From NCBI GenBank assembly GCA_903928115.1, contig CAIYPP010000122.1:1-37363 (forward strand): a stretch of DNA of 37,363 nucleotides, given 5' to 3'. This stretch comes from an uncultured Planctomycetota bacterium (GTDB taxonomy: Bacteria > Planctomycetota > UBA1135 > GCA-002686595). This document shows, one piece after another, positions 8,809 through 17,899 of this stretch (position 1 is its first letter; each line of letters opens with the position of its first letter). The notes below the pieces were generated by a model that did not search any database, had not been told where the DNA came from, and saw only the letters and a list, made by a program, of their open reading frames with translations. The position numbers and the translations under genes are program-made.

Positions 8809-10851
8809 ATGGCCCCCCACAACAACGTCATCGCCCTCATCGGCGCCATCGAAAGCCTCGACTGCCAGCAGCAACTGCAACGCTGGCTCGCCGCGCCTCC
8901 GCAGGGCCACCCCGTCCGGACCCTCTCGATCGACGCGCGGAGCCGGCCGGAAGATGTGGTGCAGGGACTCTTCGTCGTCGGAGCGCGCATCGCACTGTTC
9001 GTCGGTCACGCCCTGCCCGAAGCCGTGATCGCTGCGCGCTGGGCGGGCTTCCGCGTGGTCCTCGCACTGAATGACTCGGAGCTCGAGGCGAGCCGCCTCG
9101 GCGACTGGCGCGATCCGCGCGTCGCGGCTCCCTTCCACGCGCACACGGTCGTGGGGCTCGGTATCGACCGTCCCGTGCGCGTGCAGACCGACGAGGGAAC
9201 CTCGTGGAGTACGAGCTACATTGCGACTGGCCTGGGTGAGATCGACCTGCACCACGTGCTGATGCTCACCGACAAGGTGCTCGACACCACGCCGACGCCG
9301 CCCTACGGAGCGTCGACGTATTGGCAGGTGCGAGAGGAGCTGAAGCTCTGGAACTCGCTTTCCAAAGGCCTGATCGAGTGCGAAGCGGCCATCGTGCAGG
9401 AGCGCGTTTGGGAGCGCTGCCGGCGTATGCCCGGACAAGAGTTCATCTCGACGCGCACGCGTCCGTCGCTCGCAAACCCCGCACGCAAGCCGCGCATCCT
9501 GTTCGTATCCCACGAGCTCTCGAAGACCGGCGCCCCGACCGCGATGCTCTGGGCGCTGCGTGGCATGCGCGAGCTTGGCACGCAGTTCGAACCTTGGGTG
9601 CTCGGCATCGGTGACGGCCCGATGGAAGAGCTCTTCGTCGAAGAAGTCGGAAAGGAGCGCTTCCTGAAGGCGCACTTCCGCGATGAAGCACCGCACTACC
9701 GCGAGATCCTCGCAGCCTACGACGCGGTGGACCCCGAGCTCGTCTTCCTCAACGCGTCCCCCGTGTACGCGCACGCTCCGCTCCTGCGCTGGAAGGGCAT
9801 TCCCGTGGTGTGGTGGTTCCACGACGGCATCAACGTCGCCAAGCGGGACGGACACCTGTTCACCCAGCGCGCACTCGAGGCCATGCACCGCTACGCGCTT
9901 CACAGCGCAAACCGCGTGCTGACGGCTTCGCACGACACGGTGCGCCAGATCGAGATCTTCTGCCCGCCGATCGAAGGCAAGGTGGGCATGGTGCCCTACG
10001 GCTTCGATGTCGACGCGATCCTCGCTGAGGGCGATCGTCTACGCGCGCAGCGAGCGGAGCTGCGCGCGGAGTTCGGGATCCCCGATGACGGCGTGCTGTT
10101 CGCGTGCGTCGGCAGCCTCGAGCGCCGCAAGAACCAAAAGCGCCTCGTCGAGGCCTTCCAGAATCTCCTGCGTTCGCTGCCCGAGGACGAGCGCGGCAAG
10201 CACCACCTCGCACTCGTCGGACGCCTCGATCCCGACAACCTCGGCCCGAAGAGCTTCCACGCGGAGATCGTCGCGGCGATCGACCCGCAGTTCGAAGCGC
10301 AGATCCACATCACCGGCCCGCGACCGAGCGGCTTCCCCGTGATGGTCGCCGCCGACTGCCAAGTGCTCGTCTCGACGAACGAGTGCTCTCCGCTCGTCAA
10401 CATCGAGTCGATGTTGCTGGAGACGTTCGTGATCTCGTCGCGCGTGCACGGCATCCCCGAGGTCGTCCTCGACGGCGTGCGCGGGAAGTTGGTCGAGCCC
10501 GAGGACGTCGCGGACATCGAATCTGCGCTCCGCTGGCTCGTCGAGGTGCAAGCCAACGATCCGCAGAAGCTCGCGGCGATCAAGAAGCGGGCCAAGGCCT
10601 ACGCGATCGCGAACCACGGCTTCGTGAACACCGGCAGCATCGTGCGGGACGAGCTCAACCGCGTGCTCGAAGCAAGGCAGGGCCCGGACACACGCTTCGT
10701 CGGGAACTTCGCCAACGAGAGCCTCGAGCGCGAGCTGATGCTGCGCTGGTCGCTGATGAAGCACGACGCGGCGCACGGCTGCTTCCCGGTGCGCGAACGC
10801 TGCCACACGCTGCACAACTCCGACGCGCGGATGCCTGCAGAGTCGGCTTGA
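8809..10851 (+). CDS. GT4-type glycosyltransferase with N-terminal extension
   Basis: The product has 680 residues. From about 226 it is a GT-B fold glycosyltransferase of the GT4 type. RILFVSHELSKTGAP begins the N-terminal Rossmann-like half. GSLERRKNQKRLVEAF (from 435) and ECSPLVNIE (525-533, the E-x7-E nucleotide-sugar site) are in the C-terminal half. Such enzymes transfer a sugar from an activated donor to a lipid, glycan or protein acceptor on the cytoplasmic face. The first 220 residues match no family I recognise; they may position the acceptor. A TAGATT hexamer at 8690-8695 could be a -10 box, about 115 nt upstream. The gene converges with the minus-strand GT4 gene after it (30-nt gap), and the neighbouring sulfotransferase suggests a shared glycan pathway. 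Donor and acceptor cannot be predicted. Confidence 0.82.
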   Translation: MAPHNNVIALIGAIESLDCQQQLQRWLAAPPQGHPVRTLSIDARSRPEDVVQGLFVVGARIALFVGHALPEAVIAARWAGFRVVLALNDSELEASRLGDWRDPRVAAPFHAHTVVGLGIDRPVRVQTDEGTSWSTSYIATGLGEIDLHHVLMLTDKVLDTTPTPPYGASTYWQVREELKLWNSLSKGLIECEAAIVQERVWERCRRMPGQEFISTRTRPSLANPARKPRILFVSHELSKTGAPTAMLWALRGMRELGTQFEPWVLGIGDGPMEELFVEEVGKERFLKAHFRDEAPHYREILAAYDAVDPELVFLNASPVYAHAPLLRWKGIPVVWWFHDGINVAKRDGHLFTQRALEAMHRYALHSANRVLTASHDTVRQIEIFCPPIEGKVGMVPYGFDVDAILAEGDRLRAQRAELRAEFGIPDDGVLFACVGSLERRKNQKRLVEAFQNLLRSLPEDERGKHHLALVGRLDPDNLGPKSFHAEIVAAIDPQFEAQIHITGPRPSGFPVMVAADCQVLVSTNECSPLVNIESMLLETFVISSRVHGIPEVVLDGVRGKLVEPEDVADIESALRWLVEVQANDPQKLAAIKKRAKAYAIANHGFVNTGSIVRDELNRVLEARQGPDTRFVGNFANESLERELMLRWSLMKHDAAHGCFPVRERCHTLHNSDARMPAESA

Positions 10852-10881
10852 TCGACGTCGCCATGCGCGCGGCGCGCTCGT

Positions 10882-12399
10882 CTAGGCCACCGGCTCGGCG
10901 AGCGGACCAGTCCGCTCGGCGGCCTGCTGTTCCTTCGTCGGCGCCTTGTACTTGCCGTACAGGAGCTCGTGGTAGGTCTGAACGAGCCGCTCCGCCTCGT
11001 ACTGTGGCGTCTTGAACTTCAGCGGCTTTCCCGCGTAGTCCGCGAGCAGCGCATCTCCAGCGCCGAGGGCCGCGAGCTGAAGCGTGAGCGCGTTGGCGTC
11101 GCCGCGCGCGAACGTGCGGCCGTAGCTGTGGGCGCGGCAGAAGTCGGCGAGACCGCCGGAGTCCGAGGTCAGGATCGGAACTCCGTGGAAGGCAGCCCAC
11201 TCGAGCTCGGACGGCGCGTTGCCCAAGCCGAGCTTGGGCACCACGAGGAGGTCGAGCTCGGAGAGTACGTCGTGCACTCGCGCGGCGTCGTAGTCTTCGT
11301 GCCAGTGCACTCGGCCGCTCATGCCGAAGCCAGCCGCCTGAGCGCGAAGATTCTCGAGCGTCTCGCGCTCGTGAGACGCGCACTTCACGTGGATGTGCAG
11401 CTCGAGCCGCCCGTTGCTGGCCGCGGCGGGTAGGAAGGCCTCCAAGAGGAGCGCCAACCCGTCTTCGCGCGCCAAGGTCCCAATGAAGCCCATACGCAGG
11501 GCCGAAGAGGTGCTCTTGCGGAGCGTCGCGAGCCGCGTAACGTCCCGGCCGGTCGCACTGTAGATCGCCTTCGACGGCTGCAAGCCGAACTGGGACACGT
11601 ACTGGTCGCGCACGTACTCGCTGGGCGCGATCAGGAGGTCGAGGTCACGGAGCCGCTGTGAGAACAAGCCCATGCGCCGCTCGATCGAGTCCCCGAACTT
11701 CTCGTGGAGCTGCTCCTGCGCTTTCCACTTCGCCTCGCGCAGCGAGACCTTGGTGGCGTGGAGCATCGCCAGCGGACGTCGAGCGGTGAGACCGCGCGTA
11801 GCGTCGTAGCGCTGCTTGTAGAGGCGCTTCCACAGTTGGGTGAAGGTCTCGGGCGGCGCAGGGCGGCGGGCCTCGTGAGCCGCGAGCTCCGCGGCGCGGA
11901 TCTTCCCCCACTCTTCGCCGAGCACGCACGTGCCGCACTTGGATAGGTCGATGCGGTCGCACGTCGAGCCGTCGGAGCGGCAGACGCGGTTCTTCCGCGC
12001 GCACATCGGCCAGAAGTCGCGGGCCGTGAACACGGCCTTGATGTTGAGCGAATGCACGATCTCCATCAGCGTGACGCCCAGCGTCTCGATGTCGTGGAAA
12101 TGCACCACGTCGGAGCGGTGCTCGCCGAGGAAGAGCTTGAACTCGACCTCGACGTCACGATGGATGTACGTGCGCTCGAACGGCGTCCACTCGAGCGGAC
12201 GACGGTTGAAGAAGCGGATCGTGACGCGCTCGCGGCGCTCGGTGTACACGTAGCCGGTGGGCAGATTCGGGTCGTCGAAGCCGACAAAGAGGGCGACCTC
12301 GTGGCGCTGCGCCTGCTCGCGGGCGATGGCCCACACATGCTCGGCGACATCGCCAGACCCGTGCGGTGCCAGTTCGTTCGTAACGTGGAGGATTCGCAT
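10882..12399 (-). CDS. GT4-type glycosyltransferase with Cys cluster
   Basis: The start at 12399 gives MRILHVTNELAPHGSGDVAEHV, the canonical beginning of a GT-B enzyme with a glycine-rich loop. A longer frame to 12492 would overlap the upstream gene. The product has 505 residues. HFHDIETLGVT (from about 100) and FTARDFWPMC precede five cysteines (133, 140, 147, 155, 158) in a short insertion. That insertion also occurs in other GT4 enzymes and may bind metal or form a structural loop. LLIAPSEYVRDQ and the later GFIGTLAREDGLALLLEAF mark the C-terminal donor domain; APSELEWAAFHGVPI corresponds to the E-x7-E region in modified form. It lies 65 nt downstream of the sulfotransferase on the same strand, so co-transcription is likely. 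The substrate is unknown. Confidence 0.83.
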   Translation of the reverse strand: MRILHVTNELAPHGSGDVAEHVWAIAREQAQRHEVALFVGFDDPNLPTGYVYTERRERVTIRFFNRRPLEWTPFERTYIHRDVEVEFKLFLGEHRSDVVHFHDIETLGVTLMEIVHSLNIKAVFTARDFWPMCARKNRVCRSDGSTCDRIDLSKCGTCVLGEEWGKIRAAELAAHEARRPAPPETFTQLWKRLYKQRYDATRGLTARRPLAMLHATKVSLREAKWKAQEQLHEKFGDSIERRMGLFSQRLRDLDLLIAPSEYVRDQYVSQFGLQPSKAIYSATGRDVTRLATLRKSTSSALRMGFIGTLAREDGLALLLEAFLPAAASNGRLELHIHVKCASHERETLENLRAQAAGFGMSGRVHWHEDYDAARVHDVLSELDLLVVPKLGLGNAPSELEWAAFHGVPILTSDSGGLADFCRAHSYGRTFARGDANALTLQLAALGAGDALLADYAGKPLKFKTPQYEAERLVQTYHELLYGKYKAPTKEQQAAERTGPLAEPVA

Positions 12400-12464
12400 G
12401 ATCCGTGGTTGCGTGAGCTCGATACCGCTCCGAGCGGGCGAGGGGGGCCTCGGGGAGAGTTCGC

Positions 12465-13748
12465 TTACGAATAGAACGCCGGGGACTGCCAAACGGCACG
12501 ATGCTGCGGAAGGAGCGTGCCGACCTTCGCTTCGGTGCAGATTCGCACGTTGCAGAGATTGAGGTCCTTCGCGGGCAGCGCGAGTTCGAGCTGTGCGGGG
12601 CTTTCGTCCGAGCGGGCGCGAACTTTGGCTTGCGCGATTCGTCGACCGAAGCTGTCGTCGACCTCGACCTCGAAGTCGACCTCGACGCCGGCGGGACCGA
12701 GCACACGCACACCCGAGCGGAAGTGGCTGCGCCCCGCGAGGCGCAGTCCCGTGTAGAGCAATGCGCCGCGGACGCCAACGGGGCCGGGCCCGAGGGTGAA
12801 CTCGTCGCGATTGAGCGCCATGTGAGCGGTGCGCGGAAGGCCTTGGAGTGAGGTCCCGTGAACTCCTTCCGCAGTGGAGCAGAACAACTTGAGGCCCTGC
12901 TCTTCGCCGATCGTACCGCCTTCAACGGAGTAGCCTGCCAGCTTCATCGCGGCAGCACACTCCCGAAGGAACACGCCTTGCAAGCCGGGCTCCCAGCCCG
13001 CCTGTTGCATACTCAATTCGTGATCCTCGCCCGCGGGGCGGGACTGCTCGGGCCGATCTTCGAGGAAGGTGTGCAGCACAGCCTTGCGCTGTGCTTCCGA
13101 GAGTCCGAGGAAGCTCGCAAGTTCGTCGGAGACCTTTTCGGGCTCGAGCGCCATGCGCTCCTGCCGAACCTCGATCCAGCGGTCGCCGAGCTTCGAGCGT
13201 ACTTCATGCCATGCAGTGACCGTCGAGGCCCAGCTGCGACAGTGGTACCAGAACGGCGTCTGCGGAAACTTGGTGACGCGCGAGAGCACGTTTTCGATTC
13301 CGCGTCGCTGGCAATAGATGAAGCGCGCGTTCGGGAACATCTCGAGGAGCAGGGGCGCCACGCGGACGGCCGGCGCTCCGTCGAAGTCGTTGGGGGTCTT
13401 GTCGCACCACACCCCCGACGGATAGCGCTCCTCAAAGAACGCTTGGAAGTAGTTGATGACGTGGTTCTTGAAGCCCTGCGTGTCGAGGCTGCTCAGGAGA
13501 TAGCGATCGCCGCTGCCTGGGAAATTGCCCGTCACCGTGTCGACGGCGTTGAGAACCATCTGCATCAGCGTGCTGACATGCCCCTCTTGATTGCCGGGAA
13601 TGCCTGCACCCTTGGTCAAGGCATAGCCCATGGCGCTGGTGCCGGAGCGGACGCTGCCGAGCACGAAGATCGGAGAAGAAAGGTTGACCGGCCGCCGGGC
13701 GGGATCAAGCACGGAGTGCAGGTCGGGGGTCTTGTGGGGTTGCTGCAT
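12465..13748 (-). CDS. Sulfotransferase-family protein with C-terminal beta domain
   Basis: The product has 427 residues from the ATG at 13748; in-frame starts at 13793 and 13829 would only add a low-complexity leader. PIFVLGSVRSGTSAMGYAL near the N-terminus is the PAPS 5'-phosphosulfate-binding loop of the sulfotransferase superfamily. ARFIYCQRRGIENVLSRVTKFP contains the 3'-phosphate-binding region. WCDKTPND and WYHCRSWASTVTAWHEVR are also typical. It probably transfers sulfate to a sugar or other small acceptor in the cytoplasm. The last roughly 120 residues (after GYSVEGG) are outside the usual fold, rich in beta-forming residues, and unassigned. Downstream is a GT4 glycosyltransferase on the same strand, consistent with sulfated glycan synthesis. 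No Shine-Dalgarno site is seen. Confidence 0.8.
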   Translation of the reverse strand: MQQPHKTPDLHSVLDPARRPVNLSSPIFVLGSVRSGTSAMGYALTKGAGIPGNQEGHVSTLMQMVLNAVDTVTGNFPGSGDRYLLSSLDTQGFKNHVINYFQAFFEERYPSGVWCDKTPNDFDGAPAVRVAPLLLEMFPNARFIYCQRRGIENVLSRVTKFPQTPFWYHCRSWASTVTAWHEVRSKLGDRWIEVRQERMALEPEKVSDELASFLGLSEAQRKAVLHTFLEDRPEQSRPAGEDHELSMQQAGWEPGLQGVFLRECAAAMKLAGYSVEGGTIGEEQGLKLFCSTAEGVHGTSLQGLPRTAHMALNRDEFTLGPGPVGVRGALLYTGLRLAGRSHFRSGVRVLGPAGVEVDFEVEVDDSFGRRIAQAKVRARSDESPAQLELALPAKDLNLCNVRICTEAKVGTLLPQHRAVWQSPAFYS

Positions 13749-13928
13749 GAGCGTTGGGTCTGGGCGCCGCGGGGAGCCGGCGCTCTGAGGCATCGGGCGA
13801 AGTGTTGCGCGGGCTAGAGCCTTTGGCAACGCGAGGCGGGGCGCGAGTCCCGTCGTTGGCCCTCGGTGGGTGCCGTGGGACGGCCTTCGGTGCCGACGCT
13901 GGGAATTCGGTTCGACGGACGAGGCCAG

Positions 13929-13967
13929 AAAAAAATGCGCCCGCGGAGAGGGTTCTCCAGCGGACGC
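13929..13967 (-). terminator. Rho-independent terminator of the aldolase gene
   Basis: On the minus strand, positions 13967-13954 pair with 13949-13937 (13 pairs with one G-U and one bulged T) around a 4-nt loop. The stem is followed by A and seven T residues (13935-13929). It lies 29 nt after the aldolase stop codon and separates that gene from the sulfotransferase gene. Confidence 0.85.
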
Positions 13968-13995
13968 AGGAAGACGCGACTCCGTTGCCGGTCGC

Positions 13996-14886
13996 TCAGG
14001 TGCGCGAGGCCTCGAAGATCGACTGGATCGCGTCGTCGAGGGCGGCGTTGAAGTCGGCTTCGGACTGCTGGGCCGAGAGCCCTTCGGTGAGCGCGCGGCT
14101 GAAGCTCGCGATCATGCCGTTGTTGCGGGCGAGCTTCTGGTTCGAACGGGCGCGCGAGTAGCCGCCCGAGAGCGCGACGACGCGGGCGACGTTGGGGTGC
14201 TCGATCAGGCGCGAGTACGAGTTGTCGATCTCGGGCAGGGTGAGCTTGAGCATCACGGTCTGGTCCGGCGCGAGCTCGTCCAAGTGCGCGCACAGCGCGC
14301 TCTCGAGCATGTCCTCGGCCGCGAGCTTGTCCGGGCAGTCGATGTCGACCTCGGGCTCGATGATCGGCACGAGTCCGGCGGCCACGATCTTGAGGCCGAT
14401 CTCGAACTGCTGGGCGACGACCTTCTCGATGCCGGCCTCGTTGGCCTGCTTGATCACCGAGCGCATCTTCGTGCCGAACACCATGTTCTTCTGAGCGCGC
14501 GCGAGCAGCTTGTCGAGCTCGGGGATGTCCTTCATGAGCTGCACGCCGTCGGACTCCGCGGCGAGGCCCTTGTCGACCTTGAGGAACGGAACGACGCGCT
14601 TCTCCTGCCAGAGGTACTGCGCCGAGCCCTTGCCGCAGATCTGGCGATCCATCGTGTTCTCGAACAGGATCGCGCCGAGGATGCGGTCGCCGTTGAACGC
14701 GGGCGACGTCACGATGCGCGTGCGCATCTCGTGCACCTTCGCGTACATCGCCTCTTCGCCCGAGTACGCGCTCTCCGGCACCCCGTAGAGCTTGAGCGCC
14801 TTGGGCGTGCTGCCGCCGGACTGGTCGAGCGCGGCGAGGAAGCCATCTTGGGAGAGGACCTTGGTGAGCTGCTGTTCGAACGACAT
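13996..14886 (-). CDS. fda: Class I fructose-bisphosphate aldolase
   Basis: The product has 296 residues, the usual length of the short bacterial class I enzyme (EC 4.1.2.13). It cleaves fructose 1,6-bisphosphate to glyceraldehyde 3-phosphate and dihydroxyacetone phosphate in the cytoplasm. LAALDQSGGSTPKAL (residues 18-32), VPFLKVDKGL (99-108), IIEPEVDI (175-182) and VMLKLTLPE (211-219) are family hallmarks; K214 is the expected Schiff-base lysine. ALSGGYSRARSN near the C-terminus is the phosphate-binding loop. I chose MSFEQQLTKVL at 14886; the upstream in-frame extension to 15006 is Pro/Arg-rich and lies in the divergent promoter region. It is a single gene with its own terminator. Class I rather than class II means a metal-independent mechanism. 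Confidence 0.95.
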   Translation of the reverse strand: MSFEQQLTKVLSQDGFLAALDQSGGSTPKALKLYGVPESAYSGEEAMYAKVHEMRTRIVTSPAFNGDRILGAILFENTMDRQICGKGSAQYLWQEKRVVPFLKVDKGLAAESDGVQLMKDIPELDKLLARAQKNMVFGTKMRSVIKQANEAGIEKVVAQQFEIGLKIVAAGLVPIIEPEVDIDCPDKLAAEDMLESALCAHLDELAPDQTVMLKLTLPEIDNSYSRLIEHPNVARVVALSGGYSRARSNQKLARNNGMIASFSRALTEGLSAQQSEADFNAALDDAIQSIFEASRT

Positions 14887-15086
14887 CGCGAGGGGATCTC
14901 TGGGGGTCGGTGGACTGCGAGGGTACGCCGGGAGTGTCCCCGATCGGCGCGGAACGATCAACCACGCCGCCGCAGGCTGCGCTGGCTTCGCGAGGCGGAT
15001 GCGCACTTGGCCCCGCGGGCGCTGCGCTCGACGGCGGCCGGATCGGGTGTCTCGACACGCGGGAGCGCGCCGGACGCTTGGAACCC

Positions 15087-15092
15087 TAAACT
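15087..15092 (+). promoter_or_regulatory. Candidate -10 element (TAAACT) for the VWA gene
   Basis: TAAACT ends 11 nt before the ATG at 15104, implying a leader of only a few nucleotides. There is no Shine-Dalgarno site and no clear -35 box. It lies in the 217-bp divergent region shared with the aldolase gene. Confidence 0.3.
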
Positions 15093-15103
15093 AGGCGTGC
15101 GCC

Positions 15104-16693
15104 ATGCGCTCCCCCATCGCGTTGCTGCTGCTCACGGCCTGCCTCGGGCTGTCCAGTCCGGTCCGAGGCGCTCCTCAAAAGAGCGTGCCCGACGAGCTCG
15201 CCGTCGTCGCCGACGGCAAGGCGAGCGGTGACGCGCGCGCCAAGGCGATCCGATCGTTCATGGAACGCGCCCGCAGCGAGGGACGCTGCGCCGAGGCCGC
15301 AGCCGACCTCGATCGGGTGATCTTGGAGCGCGCCTTTCCCGCGTGGCTGCGCCGTGTCGGCGCGGAGGCGATCGGCGGGTGCAAGGACGAAGCCACGAGC
15401 AAGTACGTCGCCGGGGGGATCGGGCGCGGCGACACTCCCGACCGACTGCACCATCTGCGAGCCGCGCGCGAGCTGCCCGGGCGCGCCGTGACCGACGCGG
15501 CGCGCAAGGCACTCGACTTCGAGGATCCGCGGGTGCGCTGCGAAGCGGCGGAGCTGCTCGCGCGGCATCGCGCGACCGAGGCGCTCCCCGAGCTCGACGC
15601 GATCGTTGTAAAGAACAAGGACCTCGAACTCGTCGAATCTGCGCTGGTCTCCGCCAGCGCCATGCGACGCAAGAGCGACCTGTGGCCCGCATGGGAGACG
15701 AAGCTGCTCGCTTGGTCGCAGGAACGCGAAGGCGTACGCAAGCGCGCGGCGATCGCCGAGCTCCTCGCGGCGGATTCCACGAAGGCTCCCGAGGTCGCGG
15801 GCCGCGCCCTCGGCGACGAGAGCTGGTCCGTGCGCGTTCTCGCGATCGAGTGGCTCGAGCGCAACATCACGCCCGCACGGATCGATCTCTTGATCGAGCG
15901 CCTCGCCTTCGAGACCGACGGTGCGCGCGTTCACGAAGACCTGCTCGACGTCCTCGGCCGCCTCACCGGCATCACGCGCTACCGAAGCCACGCCGCGTGG
16001 CAGAAGTGGCGCGAGACAGCCGGCAAGGACTGGAAGCCCGGCGATATCGTCGGCAAGTCGAGCGAAGGCGGCTCCGCCGAGGGGCGCTCGAAGTCCGCAC
16101 GCTTCTACGGCGTCGAGATCGCGTCGGCACGGACCACGTACGTCGTCGATCTCTCCGGCTCGATGGGCGCGCTCTCCAAAAGCCCCGGCGACGAGAAGCT
16201 CAAGCGCATCGACGTCGCGCGGCGCGAGATGCTCGGACTCGTCGACGCGCTGCCCGCGGGCTCTTGGTTCAACATCGTGGGATTCGGTGACAACGTCCAT
16301 CCGTGGCTCGACGCGCTCGCGGACTTCGCCGGCGGCCGCAAGGCCACGCGCGACGAACGCGGAGAGCTCGGCGCCGCTGCGAAGAAGCGCGACGACGAGA
16401 TGCGCGCGAAGGCGCGCGAGTGGATCGAGAAGCTCACACTCGGCGGCAGCACGAACATCTATGACGCCATGGCGTTCGCTTTCGCGGACCCCGACGTCGA
16501 CACGATCTGCTTCATGACCGACGGCACGCCGACCATCGGCACCGAGACCGAAGCCATCGCGATCCGCGAGGAGCTGCGGCGCTGGAATCGCTCGCGCCGA
16601 ATCCGCGTCCACTGCATCGCCGTCGGTGAAGACAACCCGCTCCCGAAGTGGCTCGCTGCCGACCATGGCGGCGTCCACCGCTTCGTGCCCTGA
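15104..16693 (+). CDS. Exported HEAT-repeat / von Willebrand factor A protein
   Basis: The product has 529 residues. The N-terminus (PIALLLLTACLGL) is a signal peptide. LTAC at 10-13 fits a lipobox, so lipidation at C13 is possible; the alternative is cleavage after RGA at 23. Residues about 40-285 are alpha-helical with HEAT-like repeats (for example EDPRVRCEAAELLARH and DESWSVRVLAIEWLERN). The C-terminal VWA domain has a complete metal-ion-dependent adhesion site: D349-x-S351-x-S353 in DLSGSM, T450 in GGSTN and D473 in MTDGTP. VWA domains of this kind bind protein partners through a divalent metal; the partner is unknown. The gene converges with the dihaem peroxidase gene, with only 6 nt between the stop codons. 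Confidence 0.85.
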   Translation: MRSPIALLLLTACLGLSSPVRGAPQKSVPDELAVVADGKASGDARAKAIRSFMERARSEGRCAEAAADLDRVILERAFPAWLRRVGAEAIGGCKDEATSKYVAGGIGRGDTPDRLHHLRAARELPGRAVTDAARKALDFEDPRVRCEAAELLARHRATEALPELDAIVVKNKDLELVESALVSASAMRRKSDLWPAWETKLLAWSQEREGVRKRAAIAELLAADSTKAPEVAGRALGDESWSVRVLAIEWLERNITPARIDLLIERLAFETDGARVHEDLLDVLGRLTGITRYRSHAAWQKWRETAGKDWKPGDIVGKSSEGGSAEGRSKSARFYGVEIASARTTYVVDLSGSMGALSKSPGDEKLKRIDVARREMLGLVDALPAGSWFNIVGFGDNVHPWLDALADFAGGRKATRDERGELGAAAKKRDDEMRAKAREWIEKLTLGGSTNIYDAMAFAFADPDVDTICFMTDGTPTIGTETEAIAIREELRRWNRSRRIRVHCIAVGEDNPLPKWLAADHGGVHRFVP

Positions 16694-16699
16694 CAAGCG

Positions 16700-17866
16700 C
16701 TAGTCCGCCACGTCGCCGATCGCGGGTAGCTCGGGCGCGCGGATGCGGCGCTTGCGTTCGGTGAGGGACAAGAGGAAGGCCTTCAAGTCCGCGCGCTCGT
16801 CCGGGGCGAGGTCGAGGCGCTGCAAGAGCGGCGACTTCACGGGGAACAGCGGGTCCTCGCGCTGCTCTTCCTTCGGCGTGATCGTCGGCATCCCCGCAGA
16901 GTACATGTTGATCACGCCGTCGAGCTCGAAGAGCCCGTTGTGCATGTACGGACCCGTGCGGCCGAGGTTGCGCAGCGACGGCGTGCGGAAGCGGCCGACG
17001 TCGGTGGGATCGCGGGTCACGTTGTAGCGTCCGAGGTCTTCGAGCTCGCGGCCGTAGTAGGTGAGGCCGAGGTTGTGGAACTGCTCGTCGGAGAAGAGCG
17101 GACCGTTGTGGCAGTTGAGGCAGCGCGCCTTGGTGCGGAAGAGGTGCAGCCCGCGCACAGCCTCGTCGGAGAGCGCGTCGCGCTGCCCCGCGAGGAAGCG
17201 GTCGAAGTCGCTCGACCCGTCGGAGACGAGCGTCCGCTCGAACGCAGCCAGCGCCTGAAGGATCCGCTCCATGGCGACATCCTTGCTGCCGAAGGCCGTC
17301 GAGAAGCGCTCGCGATATCCCCTCGAGGACGCCACGGTGGCGACGATCTTCGCAGGGTCGTTCGCCATCTCGCGCGCGTTGCCGAGCACCATCTCCGCCT
17401 GCCGCTCGAGAGAGTCCGCACGGCCATCCCAGAACCAGGCGCGTCGCAGACCCGTGTTCCAGAGCGACGGAGCGTTGCGTGCGAGCGGCAGCGCTCCGTG
17501 GCCGAAGCTCGTGGCCCGTCCGTCGCCGAAGCCGAGCTCCGCGTCGTGACAGCTCGCGCACGCCAGCTGGCCCGAGCCCGACAGACGCGCGTCGAAGAAG
17601 AGCAACTGCCCCAGTTCTTCCTTCGCGCGCGTCTCCGGCGAGGTGTCGCGCGGAGGAGCGACCAGCAGACCGAGCTCGCGATGCTCGACACCTGCATCGA
17701 GCGTCGGCGCGGGCCACTCCGCGGGAGGCAGCGAGTACGCCTCGCGGAGAGCCCGCGTCGCGTCGGCCTCGACTGAAGTCCAGTCCGACGCAACCGCGGT
17801 TGATGTCGGCGCCGGTCGTGCGCAGGCGAGGGCGAAGACGAGGAGCAGCGCGAGGCTCTTGGTCAT
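16700..17866 (-). CDS. Dihaem cytochrome c peroxidase / MauG-like lipoprotein
   Basis: The product has 388 residues, a normal length for the family. The signal sequence ends in FALAC, with C15 as predicted lipidated residue, so it is likely membrane-anchored on the periplasmic side. Haem-c sites are CASCH (103-107) and CLNCH (249-253). AWFWDGRADSLERQAEMV, FRTPSLRNLGRTGPYMHNG and a C-terminal LKAFLLSLTE are diagnostic. Such enzymes reduce hydrogen peroxide using electrons from a small cytochrome or, as MauG, oxidise a protein substrate. Unlike the two fusion proteins in this window it has no beta-helix, and it has GPYMHNG where they have GPYFHNGG. It starts 33 nt after the stop of the diguanylate cyclase gene on the same strand. 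TACCAT six nt before the ATG could be its own -10 box. Confidence 0.9.
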   Translation of the reverse strand: MTKSLALLLVFALACARPAPTSTAVASDWTSVEADATRALREAYSLPPAEWPAPTLDAGVEHRELGLLVAPPRDTSPETRAKEELGQLLFFDARLSGSGQLACASCHDAELGFGDGRATSFGHGALPLARNAPSLWNTGLRRAWFWDGRADSLERQAEMVLGNAREMANDPAKIVATVASSRGYRERFSTAFGSKDVAMERILQALAAFERTLVSDGSSDFDRFLAGQRDALSDEAVRGLHLFRTKARCLNCHNGPLFSDEQFHNLGLTYYGRELEDLGRYNVTRDPTDVGRFRTPSLRNLGRTGPYMHNGLFELDGVINMYSAGMPTITPKEEQREDPLFPVKSPLLQRLDLAPDERADLKAFLLSLTERKRRIRAPELPAIGDVAD

Positions 17867-17899
17867 GCGCCCATGGTATGCGGCGCGGCCTCCGCAGCT

